A DNA stretch of 14,260 nucleotides from CAYMGQ01 sp964390055 (GCA_964390055.1 CAYMGQ010000024.1:1-14260); one strand, 5' to 3'. Shown: positions 1 through 6,834, counted from the first letter of the stretch. The notes: a model not told the origin generated them from the sequence alone. Translations and numbers: made by a program.

Positions 1-1
1 T

Positions 2-28
2 GTCACCCCACTTATTTTTAACGGTGAC
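2..28 (-). repeat. GTCACC/GGTGAC inverted repeat at the 5' end of the leftward transcript
   Basis: Plus-strand GTCACC (2-7) and GGTGAC (23-28) are perfect inverted repeats around a 15-base AT-rich spacer, just downstream of the leftward -10 box. They could be an operator dyad or a 5'-terminal hairpin. The block GTCACCCC plus a TTATTTTT tract recurs in the same orientation at 254-269, upstream of ytaF. The regulator, if there is one, is unknown. Confidence 0.35.
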
Positions 29-35
29 TTTTAAT

Positions 36-64
36 ACTATACCAAATTCTTTTTTATCTGTCAA
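36..64 (-). promoter_or_regulatory. sigma-A promoter reading leftward out of the window
   Basis: On the minus strand a consensus -35 TTGACA (59-64) is followed after exactly 17 bases by a -10 TATAGT (36-41). Transcription would start near position 29 and run off the left edge, so the neighbouring gene is probably on the minus strand. The first transcribed bases contain GTCACC and, 15 bases on, GGTGAC (23-28 and 2-7 on the plus strand), which could form a small 5' hairpin or be an operator dyad. No coding sequence for this promoter lies inside the window. Confidence 0.75.
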
Positions 65-255
65 GAAGATTTTTGTTTTTGCCTGTGTATCCCACGGAAT
101 ATAAATATAGCATGCTAAATCCCACTTGTCAAGGAAGAAAAATAAAAAAATCTTATTAAATATTCCCTACCTTATTATATAGTATTATTTTTTTTAACTT
201 CAATTTAAAAATGAAAGGAAGAAGGCTAAGCAAGGTAACTTATTAAAATTTTCGT

Positions 256-285
256 CACCCCTTATTTTTTTAAACATAATATAAT
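256..285 (+). promoter_or_regulatory. candidate promoter of ytaF (sigma-K-like or weak sigma-A)
   Basis: Between the leftward promoter and ytaF lies AT-rich DNA without a credible gene. CATAATATA at 275-283 fits the sigma-K -10 pattern CATAnnnTA, with CACC (256-259) 15 bases upstream as a possible mACm -35. The overlapping TATAAT (280-285) could instead be a sigma-A -10, but it has no -35 match at 17 bases. A sporulation promoter would suit a YtaF-type gene. This rests on motif matching alone and such matches are frequent in AT-rich DNA. Confidence 0.25.
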
Positions 286-322
286 AAAAAGATTCTCATT
301 TGCAAGAAGGAGGTGTTTTATC

Positions 323-958
323 ATTCAATGCCTTTTAATAGCTGTTTCCATAAGCATGGACAGCCTAAGTGTAGGCATGGCCTACGGTAGTAAAAATATA
401 AAAATTCCATTATCATCCCTTGTTATATTAGACATTATTTCTATAACTCTTTTAAGTTTAGGTTTTTTTGCCGGTAATCTTATGTCTAAGCTAGTCCCTC
501 AAGTTATTACCCATATTCTGGGGTCGGGTACCTTGTTAGCTATTGGCTTATGGTTTCTTATCCAGGGCTGGCTAAACTATAAGTTTCCTAATGATAGCAT
601 ACAGGATCAGCTTTCTATTGCCGTAATTAGTATCAAGTCCCTTGGTATTGCCATTAATATATTAAGATACCCTTCAAAGGTCGATCTGGACACCTCTGGA
701 GTTATTGATGTCAAGGAGGCTGTCCTATTGGGCATAGCCTTGGCCATCGATTCCCTGGCAATTGGGGTTGCTGTATCTATTTCCTACATTCCTACTATAT
801 TATACACCATACTGCTAGTAGCAATACTTAATTTAGTATTTTTGTTATTGGGAATTTATATAGGTAGTCATTACATGGGAGGAAGGCTCAAGGAAAAAAC
901 TTCCCTGATTCCTGGCTGTATATTAATCCTATTGGGACTAAGTAAATTGCTTTCCTAA
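323..958 (+). CDS. ytaF: sporulation membrane protein YtaF (MntP-like family), probable ATT start
   Basis: Polytopic membrane protein of the YtaF family, related to MntP manganese exporters. YtaF is linked to sporulation in bacilli and its transported substrate is not established. The two halves of the family are visible: an N-terminal SMDSLSVG segment and a second AIDSLAIG segment near residues 140-148, each with the conserved membrane Asp, separated by hydrophobic helices and a short loop (VDLDTSGVIDVKEA). The first ATG (356) would cut into the first helix, because the codons upstream read IQCLLIAVSIS in frame. A strong AAGGAGG (307-313) sits 9 bases before an in-frame ATT at 323 and 6 before ATC at 320, with no in-frame ATG, GTG or TTG. 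With the ATT start the protein is 211 residues, near the usual family length. The ATG at 328 is out of frame and stops early. The identity is solid; the start is inference. Confidence 0.85.
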   Translation: MQCLLIAVSISMDSLSVGMAYGSKNIKIPLSSLVILDIISITLLSLGFFAGNLMSKLVPQVITHILGSGTLLAIGLWFLIQGWLNYKFPNDSIQDQLSIAVISIKSLGIAINILRYPSKVDLDTSGVIDVKEAVLLGIALAIDSLAIGVAVSISYIPTILYTILLVAILNLVFLLLGIYIGSHYMGGRLKEKTSLIPGCILILLGLSKLLS

Positions 959-1069
959 AGTCAGCCATTAGTTCCCATAGTTAATTTTCATTATCTTCCT
1001 AAACTGGCTATGATTTTATGATAGGATATATTTATTAATATATATAAATCTACCAATAGGAGGATATCT

Positions 1070-1657
1070 ATGCTAAATATTATTGCCCTAGTTGGAAGTC
1101 CAAGAAAAAACAAAAATAATGATAGTCTAGTAAATAATATGCTCAAGGGCATACAGGACACATGTCATAATGAAATCCATATGGAGAAGCTTTATATTAG
1201 GGATTTGGATATTAAACCATGTATGGCATGTGCTGCCTGTGCCAGAAAGGCAGGATGCATAATAGAAGATGATATGAGTCAAATCTATGACAAATTTAAT
1301 AGGGCGGACATTGTTATAATATCTTCTCCCCTGTATTTTAACAGCATAAGTGGTGCCCTAAAAACCCTTGTTGATAGAAATCAAGCCATATGGTCTAGTA
1401 AGTATATATTAAATCAACCAATTATTGATAGACAAAAAAAGCGCTTGGGTTATTTTATATGTACTGCTGGTATGCCAGAATCTGAAGATCTTTTTGATGC
1501 TACTCTACCTATAATGGATTTGTTTTTTAAATCCATAAATACCCAATGGGTGGGCAATCTTTTTATAGGAGATATGGACAGAAAGCCTATTATTAATAAT
1601 AGGGAACTTTTGAAGGAAGCCTATGATATTGGGAGTTGGCTGGCTAAAAATATATAG
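1070..1657 (+). CDS. iron-sulfur flavoprotein / NAD(P)H-dependent FMN reductase family
   Basis: Flavodoxin-fold protein of 195 residues. The N-terminus IIALVGSPRKNKNNDSL is the FMN phosphate-binding loop after the first strand. Residues 51-63 (C-x2-C-x2-C-x5-C) match the compact cysteine motif of archaeal and clostridial iron-sulfur flavoproteins, which bind a [4Fe-4S] cluster next to FMN and move electrons in anaerobes. SSPLYFNSISGALKTLVDR (about 85-103) is the conserved second flavin-binding segment. The start is supported by TAGGAGGA (1057-1064) at good spacing. It lies 111 bases after ytaF on the same strand and ends 13 bases before the converging DUF4363 gene, with no clear terminator between them. 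The electron donor and substrate cannot be told from sequence. Confidence 0.88.
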   Translation: MLNIIALVGSPRKNKNNDSLVNNMLKGIQDTCHNEIHMEKLYIRDLDIKPCMACAACARKAGCIIEDDMSQIYDKFNRADIVIISSPLYFNSISGALKTLVDRNQAIWSSKYILNQPIIDRQKKRLGYFICTAGMPESEDLFDATLPIMDLFFKSINTQWVGNLFIGDMDRKPIINNRELLKEAYDIGSWLAKNI

Positions 1658-1670
1658 TTTGTAAAATCTA

Positions 1671-2051
1671 TTATAAGATATTTACCATCCTAAAGGCCTC
1701 TTTCTCTACTATATGTTTAATTAGAAATTTTAATTCTGCAATTTCCCCTGAGGCCTCTGTATTTTCTTCAATCTCTACAAACTTTTCTAATCTAGCTAGG
1801 ACAATGTCTATATTGTCAATTTCACTATGTTCTAAAAAGGTTAACCAGCTTTTTTTGGTTCCTTCCCATTTTTCCATAAGTTTGTCTATATTGTCTTTGG
1901 CCTTCTGCCAGTCCTCTTTTTCCACATTAGCCTCTAATTGCTTAATCTTATTGTCAATTTCCTGGGCGCTAGTTTTGACATAATAGCCTGCATATAAGGA
2001 TGAGGCAAAAAAAACTGCTAAAATTAAAATTGTTATTACTACCATTCTCAT
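1671..2051 (-). CDS. DUF4363 family membrane-anchored protein
   Basis: Small protein of 126 residues with one N-terminal membrane segment (about 4-24) followed by a charged, helical, probably coiled region outside the membrane. KLMEKWEGTKKSWLTFLEHSE and the spacing of acidic and aromatic residues match the DUF4363 family as I remember it. Its function is unknown. The start codon overlaps the stop of the upstream yetF-like gene (ATGA, 2048-2051) and a strong AAGGAGGGG site lies just before it inside that gene, so the two are translationally coupled. Pairing of a YetF-type protein with a DUF4363 protein is common in spore-forming Clostridia, which suggests a joint envelope role. Confidence 0.85.
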   Translation of the reverse strand: MRMVVITILILAVFFASSLYAGYYVKTSAQEIDNKIKQLEANVEKEDWQKAKDNIDKLMEKWEGTKKSWLTFLEHSEIDNIDIVLARLEKFVEIEENTEASGEIAELKFLIKHIVEKEAFRMVNIL

Positions 2052-2746
2052 GGCCTCCCCTCCTTTGTCCTATTTTGATCTTTGGCCTGTGCATAAAAGG
2101 TCTGGTCTGAGGATAGGAAGGCAAAAAATACATCCTCAACCCTATCAATATTATTTTCTTTCAATTGATTTTTTACCCACTTTTTATCTTGTCCACTGGT
2201 CTGAAGGTTCTCCTCTAGTATCTCCCCATCAACAATTAGTGTAATTGGTAATTGCTCAGGGGCAACGTATATGCCCATATCACCGGTAGTAACATTCCTC
2301 TTTTCCCCCTTGGGTATAACTGAAAGTTCGCCATTGGTTTCCAAGATAGCATAGTCTACATCATTTAAATTGGGATAGTTTTTACTCCTCAACTGCTCCA
2401 ATAAATCATTTATATTAATCCTTAATCTTGAAAGCTCCGATTGAACAACATTACCCCTTTCTATGATAATACTTGGTTTGCCACAGATAAAATTTCTAAA
2501 GGCCTGACTTTTTAAAGATATATAGGACATAATAACCTGGACTGACAAAAGAGTTACTATGGGAATTACCCCATTTATTAATGGTATTCCTGTATCCTCC
2601 ATGGGAGTAGCTGCTAAATCTGCAATCATAATGGTAATTACCAATTCAAAGGGTTGCATTTCGGCAATCTGCCTTTTGCCCATCATCCGCATGACCAAGA
2701 CTACCAAACTATATAATACTAAGGCCCTGGTAAAAACTATTAACAT
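2048..2746 (-). CDS. YetF-type DUF421 membrane protein
   Basis: DUF421 protein of 232 residues. Hydrophobic helices occupy roughly residues 3-22, 33-50 and 54-78, with the signature MGKRQIAEMQPFELVITIMIADLA. The soluble domain carries the family pattern RLRININDLLEQLR and NLNDVDYAILETNGELSVIPK (residues 108-146). In bacilli several paralogues (YetF, YdfR, YdfS, YkjA and others) are sporulation or membrane proteins, and YetF-type proteins have been linked to germinant-receptor complexes. The precise role here is not readable from sequence. The start is supported by TAGGAGAG (2753-2760) 7 bases upstream of the ATG. It is first in a two-gene unit with DUF4363. No clear promoter or terminator separates it from the M20 gene 70 bases upstream, so read-through is possible. 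Confidence 0.9.
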   Translation of the reverse strand: MLIVFTRALVLYSLVVLVMRMMGKRQIAEMQPFELVITIMIADLAATPMEDTGIPLINGVIPIVTLLSVQVIMSYISLKSQAFRNFICGKPSIIIERGNVVQSELSRLRININDLLEQLRSKNYPNLNDVDYAILETNGELSVIPKGEKRNVTTGDMGIYVAPEQLPITLIVDGEILEENLQTSGQDKKWVKNQLKENNIDRVEDVFFAFLSSDQTFYAQAKDQNRTKEGRP

Positions 2747-2815
2747 AATTTTCTCTCCTAAATTAAGTATTGTCTCAAATTAGTTGCCACCTTAGTATTA
2801 CCAAAGGAGTTATTT

Positions 2816-4000
2816 TTATAAAATTTTAAATGTCTCTAGGGCATTTTTTACCTGTAAGGCTACCCCTATTGGGAGGCATTCCTCGTCAATATCAAAATAA
2901 TTACTATGTCCAGGATGAACTTTTCCCTTGCCTACATTTTTGCAACCCAAATTATAGTATGCTCCAGGAACTGCCTCTAAAAAGTAGCCAAAGTCCTCAA
3001 CTCCAAAGCTAGGGCTTGGAATTTTAACTATACTTTTTCTTCCTAATAGTTTAATAGCATTTTTTTCAATTATATGGACAAAATCATCATGGTTAACTAG
3101 GCAAGTATAACCCTCCTGCCTGATAACCTCCCCCCTGCCTCCAAGGGCCTCAGCCACCCCCTCCACAATTTCTACTATCCTCTTGTTGATATAACTCCTA
3201 ACTTTCAAGTCCAAGGTCCTGACAGTAGCTGTCATTTCCACCTTATTAGCGATAATATTGGCCTGACCCCCTCCTTGGATTTTTCCAACGGTGAATACTG
3301 CCCCCTGCCTAGGGTCCAAATTCCTGCTAATAATAGTTTGTAGGGCTGTAATAACCTGGCCAGATATTACTATGGCATCGACCCCTCCATGGGGATAGGC
3401 CCCATGAACACTTTTCCCGTAAATATTAATCTTAACTGTATCGGAGGCCGCCTTCATCTGCCCATATTTAATCCCAATTTGTCCAGTTTCTATTTCCGTA
3501 CTAACATGTAGGCCGAAGATAGCATCAACCTTGGGCTTCTCTAGCACTCCAGCCCCTATCATTGGTTTGGCACCTCCTAAATTTTCCTCATCAGGTTGAA
3601 AAATTAATTTTACCCCCCCTTGGAGCTGCTTTTCTATTTTTTTTAAAAGTTTTGCCGCCCCTAGCAATATTGCCATATGGGCATCATGGCCACAGGCATG
3701 CATTTTGCCCTCTAGGGTAGATTTATAGGAAACATCCTTATAATCCTCCATGGGCAGAGCATCCATATCTGCCCTAAGGGCCACTATTTTATCCGTTTTT
3801 GCCTGCCCTATAAGGGCAACTACGCCAGTATTCCCCATACCCTTAGCATTATCTATGCCCATTTGCCTAAGGTATTGAATAATCCTTTGCTGGGTCCTAA
3901 ATTCCCTTCTTCCCAATTCCGGGTATCTATGAAAATCTCTCCTTACCTCTATTAACCAATCCTTTAAACCTCTAGCCTCATTTAATAGTCCCTTTGACAT
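2816..4000 (-). CDS. M20-family amidohydrolase (N-acyl-amino acid / N-acetyl-DAP deacylase-like)
   Basis: Zinc-dependent peptidase-family M20D hydrolase removing acyl groups from amino acids. From the chosen start it is 394 residues: RRDFHRYPELG near the N-terminus, the metal cluster HACGHDAH (Cys103, His105), FQPDEE (Glu138/139), GLHV (His165), the dimerisation-domain SVHGAYPHGG, and a late His365 in PGHSNYFDIDE, where this family more often has HNPKFD. I place the start at the ATG at 4000, preceded by AAAGGGGG (4011-4018) and matching normal family N-termini. The longer frame to an ATG at 4072 adds 24 unconserved residues, has no ribosome site and runs through a perfect hairpin. It is last in the lysA-symporter-amidohydrolase run. 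N-acetyl-diaminopimelate deacetylase (DapL/YkuR type) is one candidate role because of lysA; scavenging acyl-amino acids is another. Confidence 0.88.
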   Translation of the reverse strand: MSKGLLNEARGLKDWLIEVRRDFHRYPELGRREFRTQQRIIQYLRQMGIDNAKGMGNTGVVALIGQAKTDKIVALRADMDALPMEDYKDVSYKSTLEGKMHACGHDAHMAILLGAAKLLKKIEKQLQGGVKLIFQPDEENLGGAKPMIGAGVLEKPKVDAIFGLHVSTEIETGQIGIKYGQMKAASDTVKINIYGKSVHGAYPHGGVDAIVISGQVITALQTIISRNLDPRQGAVFTVGKIQGGGQANIIANKVEMTATVRTLDLKVRSYINKRIVEIVEGVAEALGGRGEVIRQEGYTCLVNHDDFVHIIEKNAIKLLGRKSIVKIPSPSFGVEDFGYFLEAVPGAYYNLGCKNVGKGKVHPGHSNYFDIDEECLPIGVALQVKNALETFKIL

Positions 4001-4044
4001 CCTTGCTAAGCCCCCTTTGAAAACTTTAGCCGCCAACAAATCAA

Positions 4045-4081
4045 TATCAGACTGTAGCATATACCACTGCACAGTCTGATA
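4045..4081 (-). other. perfect 11-bp intercistronic hairpin between symporter and M20 gene
   Basis: TATCAGACTGT (4045-4055) and ACAGTCTGATA (4071-4081) are perfectly complementary around a 15-base loop. On the transcript the hairpin begins about 21 bases after the symporter stop codon and ends about 45 bases before the preferred M20 start. It is not followed by a U tract, so it does not look like an intrinsic terminator. A 3' stabiliser or processing site that sets the symporter/amidohydrolase ratio is a reasonable inference. Its presence also argues against translation starting at 4072. Confidence 0.6.
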
Positions 4082-4102
4082 ACCTTTGTTTCTTATAATA
4101 AT

Positions 4103-5341
4103 TTACAATCTTCTCTTCATCCAATTCCTGCCCTCGACTATTCTTGTAATCATCATGGCCACCACCGTATCCCCAGTTACATTTATCATAGTTGCTGGTG
4201 GGTCCACCAAATATCCTATAGTGGCTATAATTGGAAAGGCCTCCGGTGGAAAAGCATACATATTGACAATTAACATCTCCCCAATTAGACCACCTCCAGG
4301 CACCCCCGACATTACCACCCCGCTCAAAACCGCTAAGAGGGCAGCACTTGCGTAAACCCCCACCCCTTTAAAGGGAGTATCAAAAATCCCAAATAAAAAA
4401 GAAATTTTTAATATTGCACTTAGGCAGGAGCCATCCATATGTGCAGTTGCTCCTATGGGCAAGACAATATCCCTTATGTCCTTAGGTACACCAATTTCCC
4501 TGGCAGCCTCCAAATTTACAGGTAGGCTAGCTATACTACTCTGGGTAGCCAGGGAGGTAAGTGAAGGGTTAATGATATGTTTGAAAAATGTAGTAATCCC
4601 ATGTTTGCCACCTGCGAAGTAGGCATAGCCTGTAAAGGCAATAAAAAAGTAAAAAATGCAAATAGGATAATATATAGCCATAGCCCTAGCATATGAGCCC
4701 AGGAGTTCAGGCCCGAAACTCCCAATTAATGAGGCAAAATAAGCTCCCAATCCAATAGGTGCATAGTACATTATTAAGGATATCATTTTCAAAAAAATCT
4801 CCGATAGGGCATTTAAGCCCCTGGCTATTACTTCTCCTTTTTTGCCCAATAGGCTGGTACACAGGCCGAAAAAAATAGAAAATATTATTAAGGGCAGCAT
4901 ATTATTTCTAGATATAAGTTCAGGAAAGTCCCCTACTGTAAGAGCTTTTACCACCTGGTCTGCAGTTTTGAAGGGTTCCAATGTCTCCACCTGGGGAATA
5001 TCAAGTATAACCCCCTTGGCTGGTGGAAATAAATTAACCACAATTATCATAATAATAGAGGCTATAAGGCCCGTAATGGCAAAGATCAGCAAGAGATTAA
5101 TCAAAATCTTGCCTAATCTTTTCATATTGCCCATACTGGATACTGCACTACTAATAGTAACAAAGACTAGGGGGACAACTATAGTAAACATCATTCTTAG
5201 GAATATGTCTCCCAAAGGCTGAAATATTGTCGCCCTTTCCCCCATAATGTAACCAATCCCTGATCCCAGGAATATGGATAATAACAAAACAATTGGAAAT
5301 CTATAGGATCGCCATAAAGCTTTCTTGCTTCCTTGGTCCAT
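4103..5341 (-). CDS. DAACS-family (SDF) amino acid/dicarboxylate:cation symporter
   Basis: Secondary transporter of the glutamate-transporter fold, 412 residues with about eight membrane helices and two re-entrant hairpins. Visible signatures are PLVFVTISSAVSSMGN (about 57-72), the HP1 serine-rich TQSSIASLPVNLEAA (266-280), HMDGS (301-305) in place of the common NMDGT, HP2 SGVPGGGLIG (345-354), and the last binding helix D380-PPATMINVTGD391. Aligned by eye to GltPh, the Arg that binds a substrate side-chain carboxylate (Arg397) is Ala383 here, while Asp394, Thr398, Asn401 and Asp405 are kept. This suggests a neutral or otherwise non-acidic substrate. It starts 19 bases after lysA, with AAGGGGG before the ATG, so it is cotranscribed with lysA. 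Uptake of an amino acid or derivative handled by lysA and the M20 hydrolase is inferred, not shown. Confidence 0.9.
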   Translation of the reverse strand: MDQGSKKALWRSYRFPIVLLLSIFLGSGIGYIMGERATIFQPLGDIFLRMMFTIVVPLVFVTISSAVSSMGNMKRLGKILINLLLIFAITGLIASIIMIIVVNLFPPAKGVILDIPQVETLEPFKTADQVVKALTVGDFPELISRNNMLPLIIFSIFFGLCTSLLGKKGEVIARGLNALSEIFLKMISLIMYYAPIGLGAYFASLIGSFGPELLGSYARAMAIYYPICIFYFFIAFTGYAYFAGGKHGITTFFKHIINPSLTSLATQSSIASLPVNLEAAREIGVPKDIRDIVLPIGATAHMDGSCLSAILKISFLFGIFDTPFKGVGVYASAALLAVLSGVVMSGVPGGGLIGEMLIVNMYAFPPEAFPIIATIGYLVDPPATMINVTGDTVVAMMITRIVEGRNWMKRRL

Positions 5342-5360
5342 AGGCTTTCCCCCTTATTTT

Positions 5361-6662
5361 TTATTCCCTTAACCGTTTTGGAATAACTTCTTTAACCAGT
5401 AAATCTTCGTAAGACTCCCTCCTGACAATAATTTCTTCCCTACCGTCCTTTAATAAGACCATAGCTGGTCTTGGTAATCTATTGTAGTTACTTGACATGG
5501 AATAATTATAGGCTCCAGTACTGAGGACCGCCAGAATATCTCCTGTTTCAATCTGGGGAGTTTTTAAATCCCAAATTAAAATGTCCCCTGTTTCACAACA
5601 CTTTCCAGCAATGGTTACTGTCATATTAGGTTTTTGGTCAATCTTATTAGCTATTACTCCATGATATTCAGCATCATAAAGGGCAGGTCTTGGATTGTCA
5701 GGCAATCCCCCGTCTACACTGGCATAGGTCCTAATATTTGCTATCTCCTTTATGGATCCTACAGTATAAAGGGTAATACCTGCCTCCCCTACAATCCACC
5801 TTCCAGGCTCAATCACAACAGTAGGTCTTGGTAAAGCATATGTTTTGCACAGTTTTTCTATGGTTTCCATAATGGGATCAACGAAGTATTTTAGGGGCTT
5901 TCTCTCATCTCCATCAACATACCAAATGCCAAATCCTCCCCCTGTATTTAATTCTGTCATTTCAAATCCCAGTTCCTTATTTAATTTATGGGCCAATTCC
6001 ATCAATAAATTAATTGCTTGCACATAAATATTGTTTTGGAATAATTGGGATCCTAGATGAAAATGGAAGCCTAACAGGTCTAGAAATTCTGAATTTATAA
6101 CCCTTTTTACCAAGTCCTGTATCCTATCATAGTCCAGAGATATACCAAATTTTGAATCCCTTTGCCCTGTTATAATATATTCATGGGTCTCCCCCTCTAT
6201 GCCAGGACTAAGCCGGAATAAAATTTTAAGCCTTTTTTTCTTTCTTGCAAGTATTTCTTCTAGCATGGAGAGCTCATGCAGGTTATCCACTACAATCCTG
6301 CCCACCCCATTGTCTATTGCTAACTCTAGCTCCTCATAGGATTTGTTATTGCCATGGAAGATTATTTTATCTGCTGGAAAGTCTGCCTTTAGCGCCGTGT
6401 ACAATTCTCCCCCGGATACAACATCTAATCCCAGTCCTTCCCTCTCCATTATTTTACACACTGCCATAGTGAGTAAGGCCTTGCTCGCATATACAGCCTG
6501 GGTGTTGGTGTATTTATCTAAAAATGATGTTTTTATCTCCCTACATCTTTCATGTATTTTATCCTCAGATATTACATAGAGGGGAGTCCCGTATTTTTGA
6601 GCTAAGTCCACCGTGTCACAGCCTGAAAAGATAAGATTTCCCTTTTTACTTTCAAGTTTCAT
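5361..6662 (-). CDS. lysA: diaminopimelate decarboxylase
   Basis: PLP enzyme that converts meso-diaminopimelate to L-lysine, the last step of lysine synthesis. It has 433 residues, normal for LysA. YASKAL carries the Schiff-base Lys61. HFHLGSQ (200-206), TGGGFG (240-245) and EPGRWIVGEAG (285-295) form the alanine-racemase-fold barrel and phosphate site. CCETGD (355-360) provides the Cys that enters the partner active site of the dimer, and STGAYNYSMSSNYN (381-394) supplies the late Tyr. The ATG at 6662 has TAAAAGGAGA upstream at a rather long spacing of about 12 bases. It is first in the run with the symporter and M20 hydrolase and has its own promoter at 6721-6748. No lysine riboswitch is visible in the roughly 50-base leader. 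Confidence 0.95.
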   Translation of the reverse strand: MKLESKKGNLIFSGCDTVDLAQKYGTPLYVISEDKIHERCREIKTSFLDKYTNTQAVYASKALLTMAVCKIMEREGLGLDVVSGGELYTALKADFPADKIIFHGNNKSYEELELAIDNGVGRIVVDNLHELSMLEEILARKKKRLKILFRLSPGIEGETHEYIITGQRDSKFGISLDYDRIQDLVKRVINSEFLDLLGFHFHLGSQLFQNNIYVQAINLLMELAHKLNKELGFEMTELNTGGGFGIWYVDGDERKPLKYFVDPIMETIEKLCKTYALPRPTVVIEPGRWIVGEAGITLYTVGSIKEIANIRTYASVDGGLPDNPRPALYDAEYHGVIANKIDQKPNMTVTIAGKCCETGDILIWDLKTPQIETGDILAVLSTGAYNYSMSSNYNRLPRPAMVLLKDGREEIIVRRESYEDLLVKEVIPKRLRE

Positions 6663-6720
6663 TTTTCTTCCGCATCTCCTTTTATCTTGCAGTATTTTAA
6701 AAGCGCATATCTATACAATT

Positions 6721-6752
6721 ATTATACAGGGGTTTTTATTTCTGTAAACCCC
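6721..6752 (-). promoter_or_regulatory. lysA promoter overlapped by a GGGGTTT/AAACCCC inverted repeat
   Basis: On the minus strand a -35 TTTACA (6743-6748), 16-base spacer and perfect -10 TATAAT (6721-6726) lie about 60 bases before lysA. GGGGTTT (6729-6735) and AAACCCC (6746-6752) form a perfect 7-bp inverted repeat with a 10-base centre, covering the -35 box and spacer. That is where a repressor operator would sit. The repeat lies upstream of the transcript start, so it cannot act as an attenuator of lysA. The promoter call is good; the operator role is inference. Confidence 0.65.
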
Positions 6753-6770
6753 CAGTTTATTTATGGTAAA

Positions 6771-6802
6771 ATCAAGACCCAACCTACAGGTTGGGCCTTG
6801 AT
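6771..6802 (-). terminator. strong intrinsic terminator after the CBS-domain gene
   Basis: Two 15-base arms (6771-6785 and 6788-6802) pair fully apart from one G-U when read on the minus strand, with a core of GGCCCAACCT/AGGTTGGGTC. TTTT follows in the minus-strand direction. It lies about 30 bases past the CBS gene stop and separates it from the lysA promoter. Confidence 0.85.
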
Positions 6803-6834
6803 GTAAGGTATATAGCTATATTTTATTTATCCAA

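Noticed and set aside
211..246. 11-codon leader peptide frame (MKGRRLSKVTY) upstream of ytaF
   Set aside because: It has no Shine-Dalgarno site, codon run or linked attenuator structure; short frames like this are expected by chance.
125..320. Possible manganese (yybP-ykoY) riboswitch before the MntP-like ytaF gene
   Set aside because: The leader is very AT-rich, lacks the conserved purine-rich core and paired arms, and contains no terminator hairpin.
1658..1670. Bidirectional terminator in the 13-base gap between the flavoprotein and DUF4363 genes
   Set aside because: Only a weak AT-rich stem with mismatches can be drawn there, so there is no support for a terminator.
4001..4072. N-terminal extension of the M20 gene from an ATG at 4072
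   Set aside because: It has no ribosome binding site, the 24 residues do not resemble family N-termini, and the DNA is occupied by a perfect hairpin. ATG 4000 with AAAGGGGG fits better.
4842..5222. 126-codon plus-strand frame opposite the symporter
   Set aside because: It is antisense to a clearly conserved transporter, has no ribosome site and its translation resembles no protein; it is a frame shadow.
6663..6720. Lysine riboswitch (L-box) in the lysA leader
   Set aside because: The predicted leader is only about 50 bases, far too short for an L-box, and has none of its conserved stems.
6729..6752. GGGGTTT/AAACCCC hairpin as a terminator
   Set aside because: It lies within the lysA promoter (between and over the -35/-10), and the CBS gene already has a much stronger terminator at 6771-6802.
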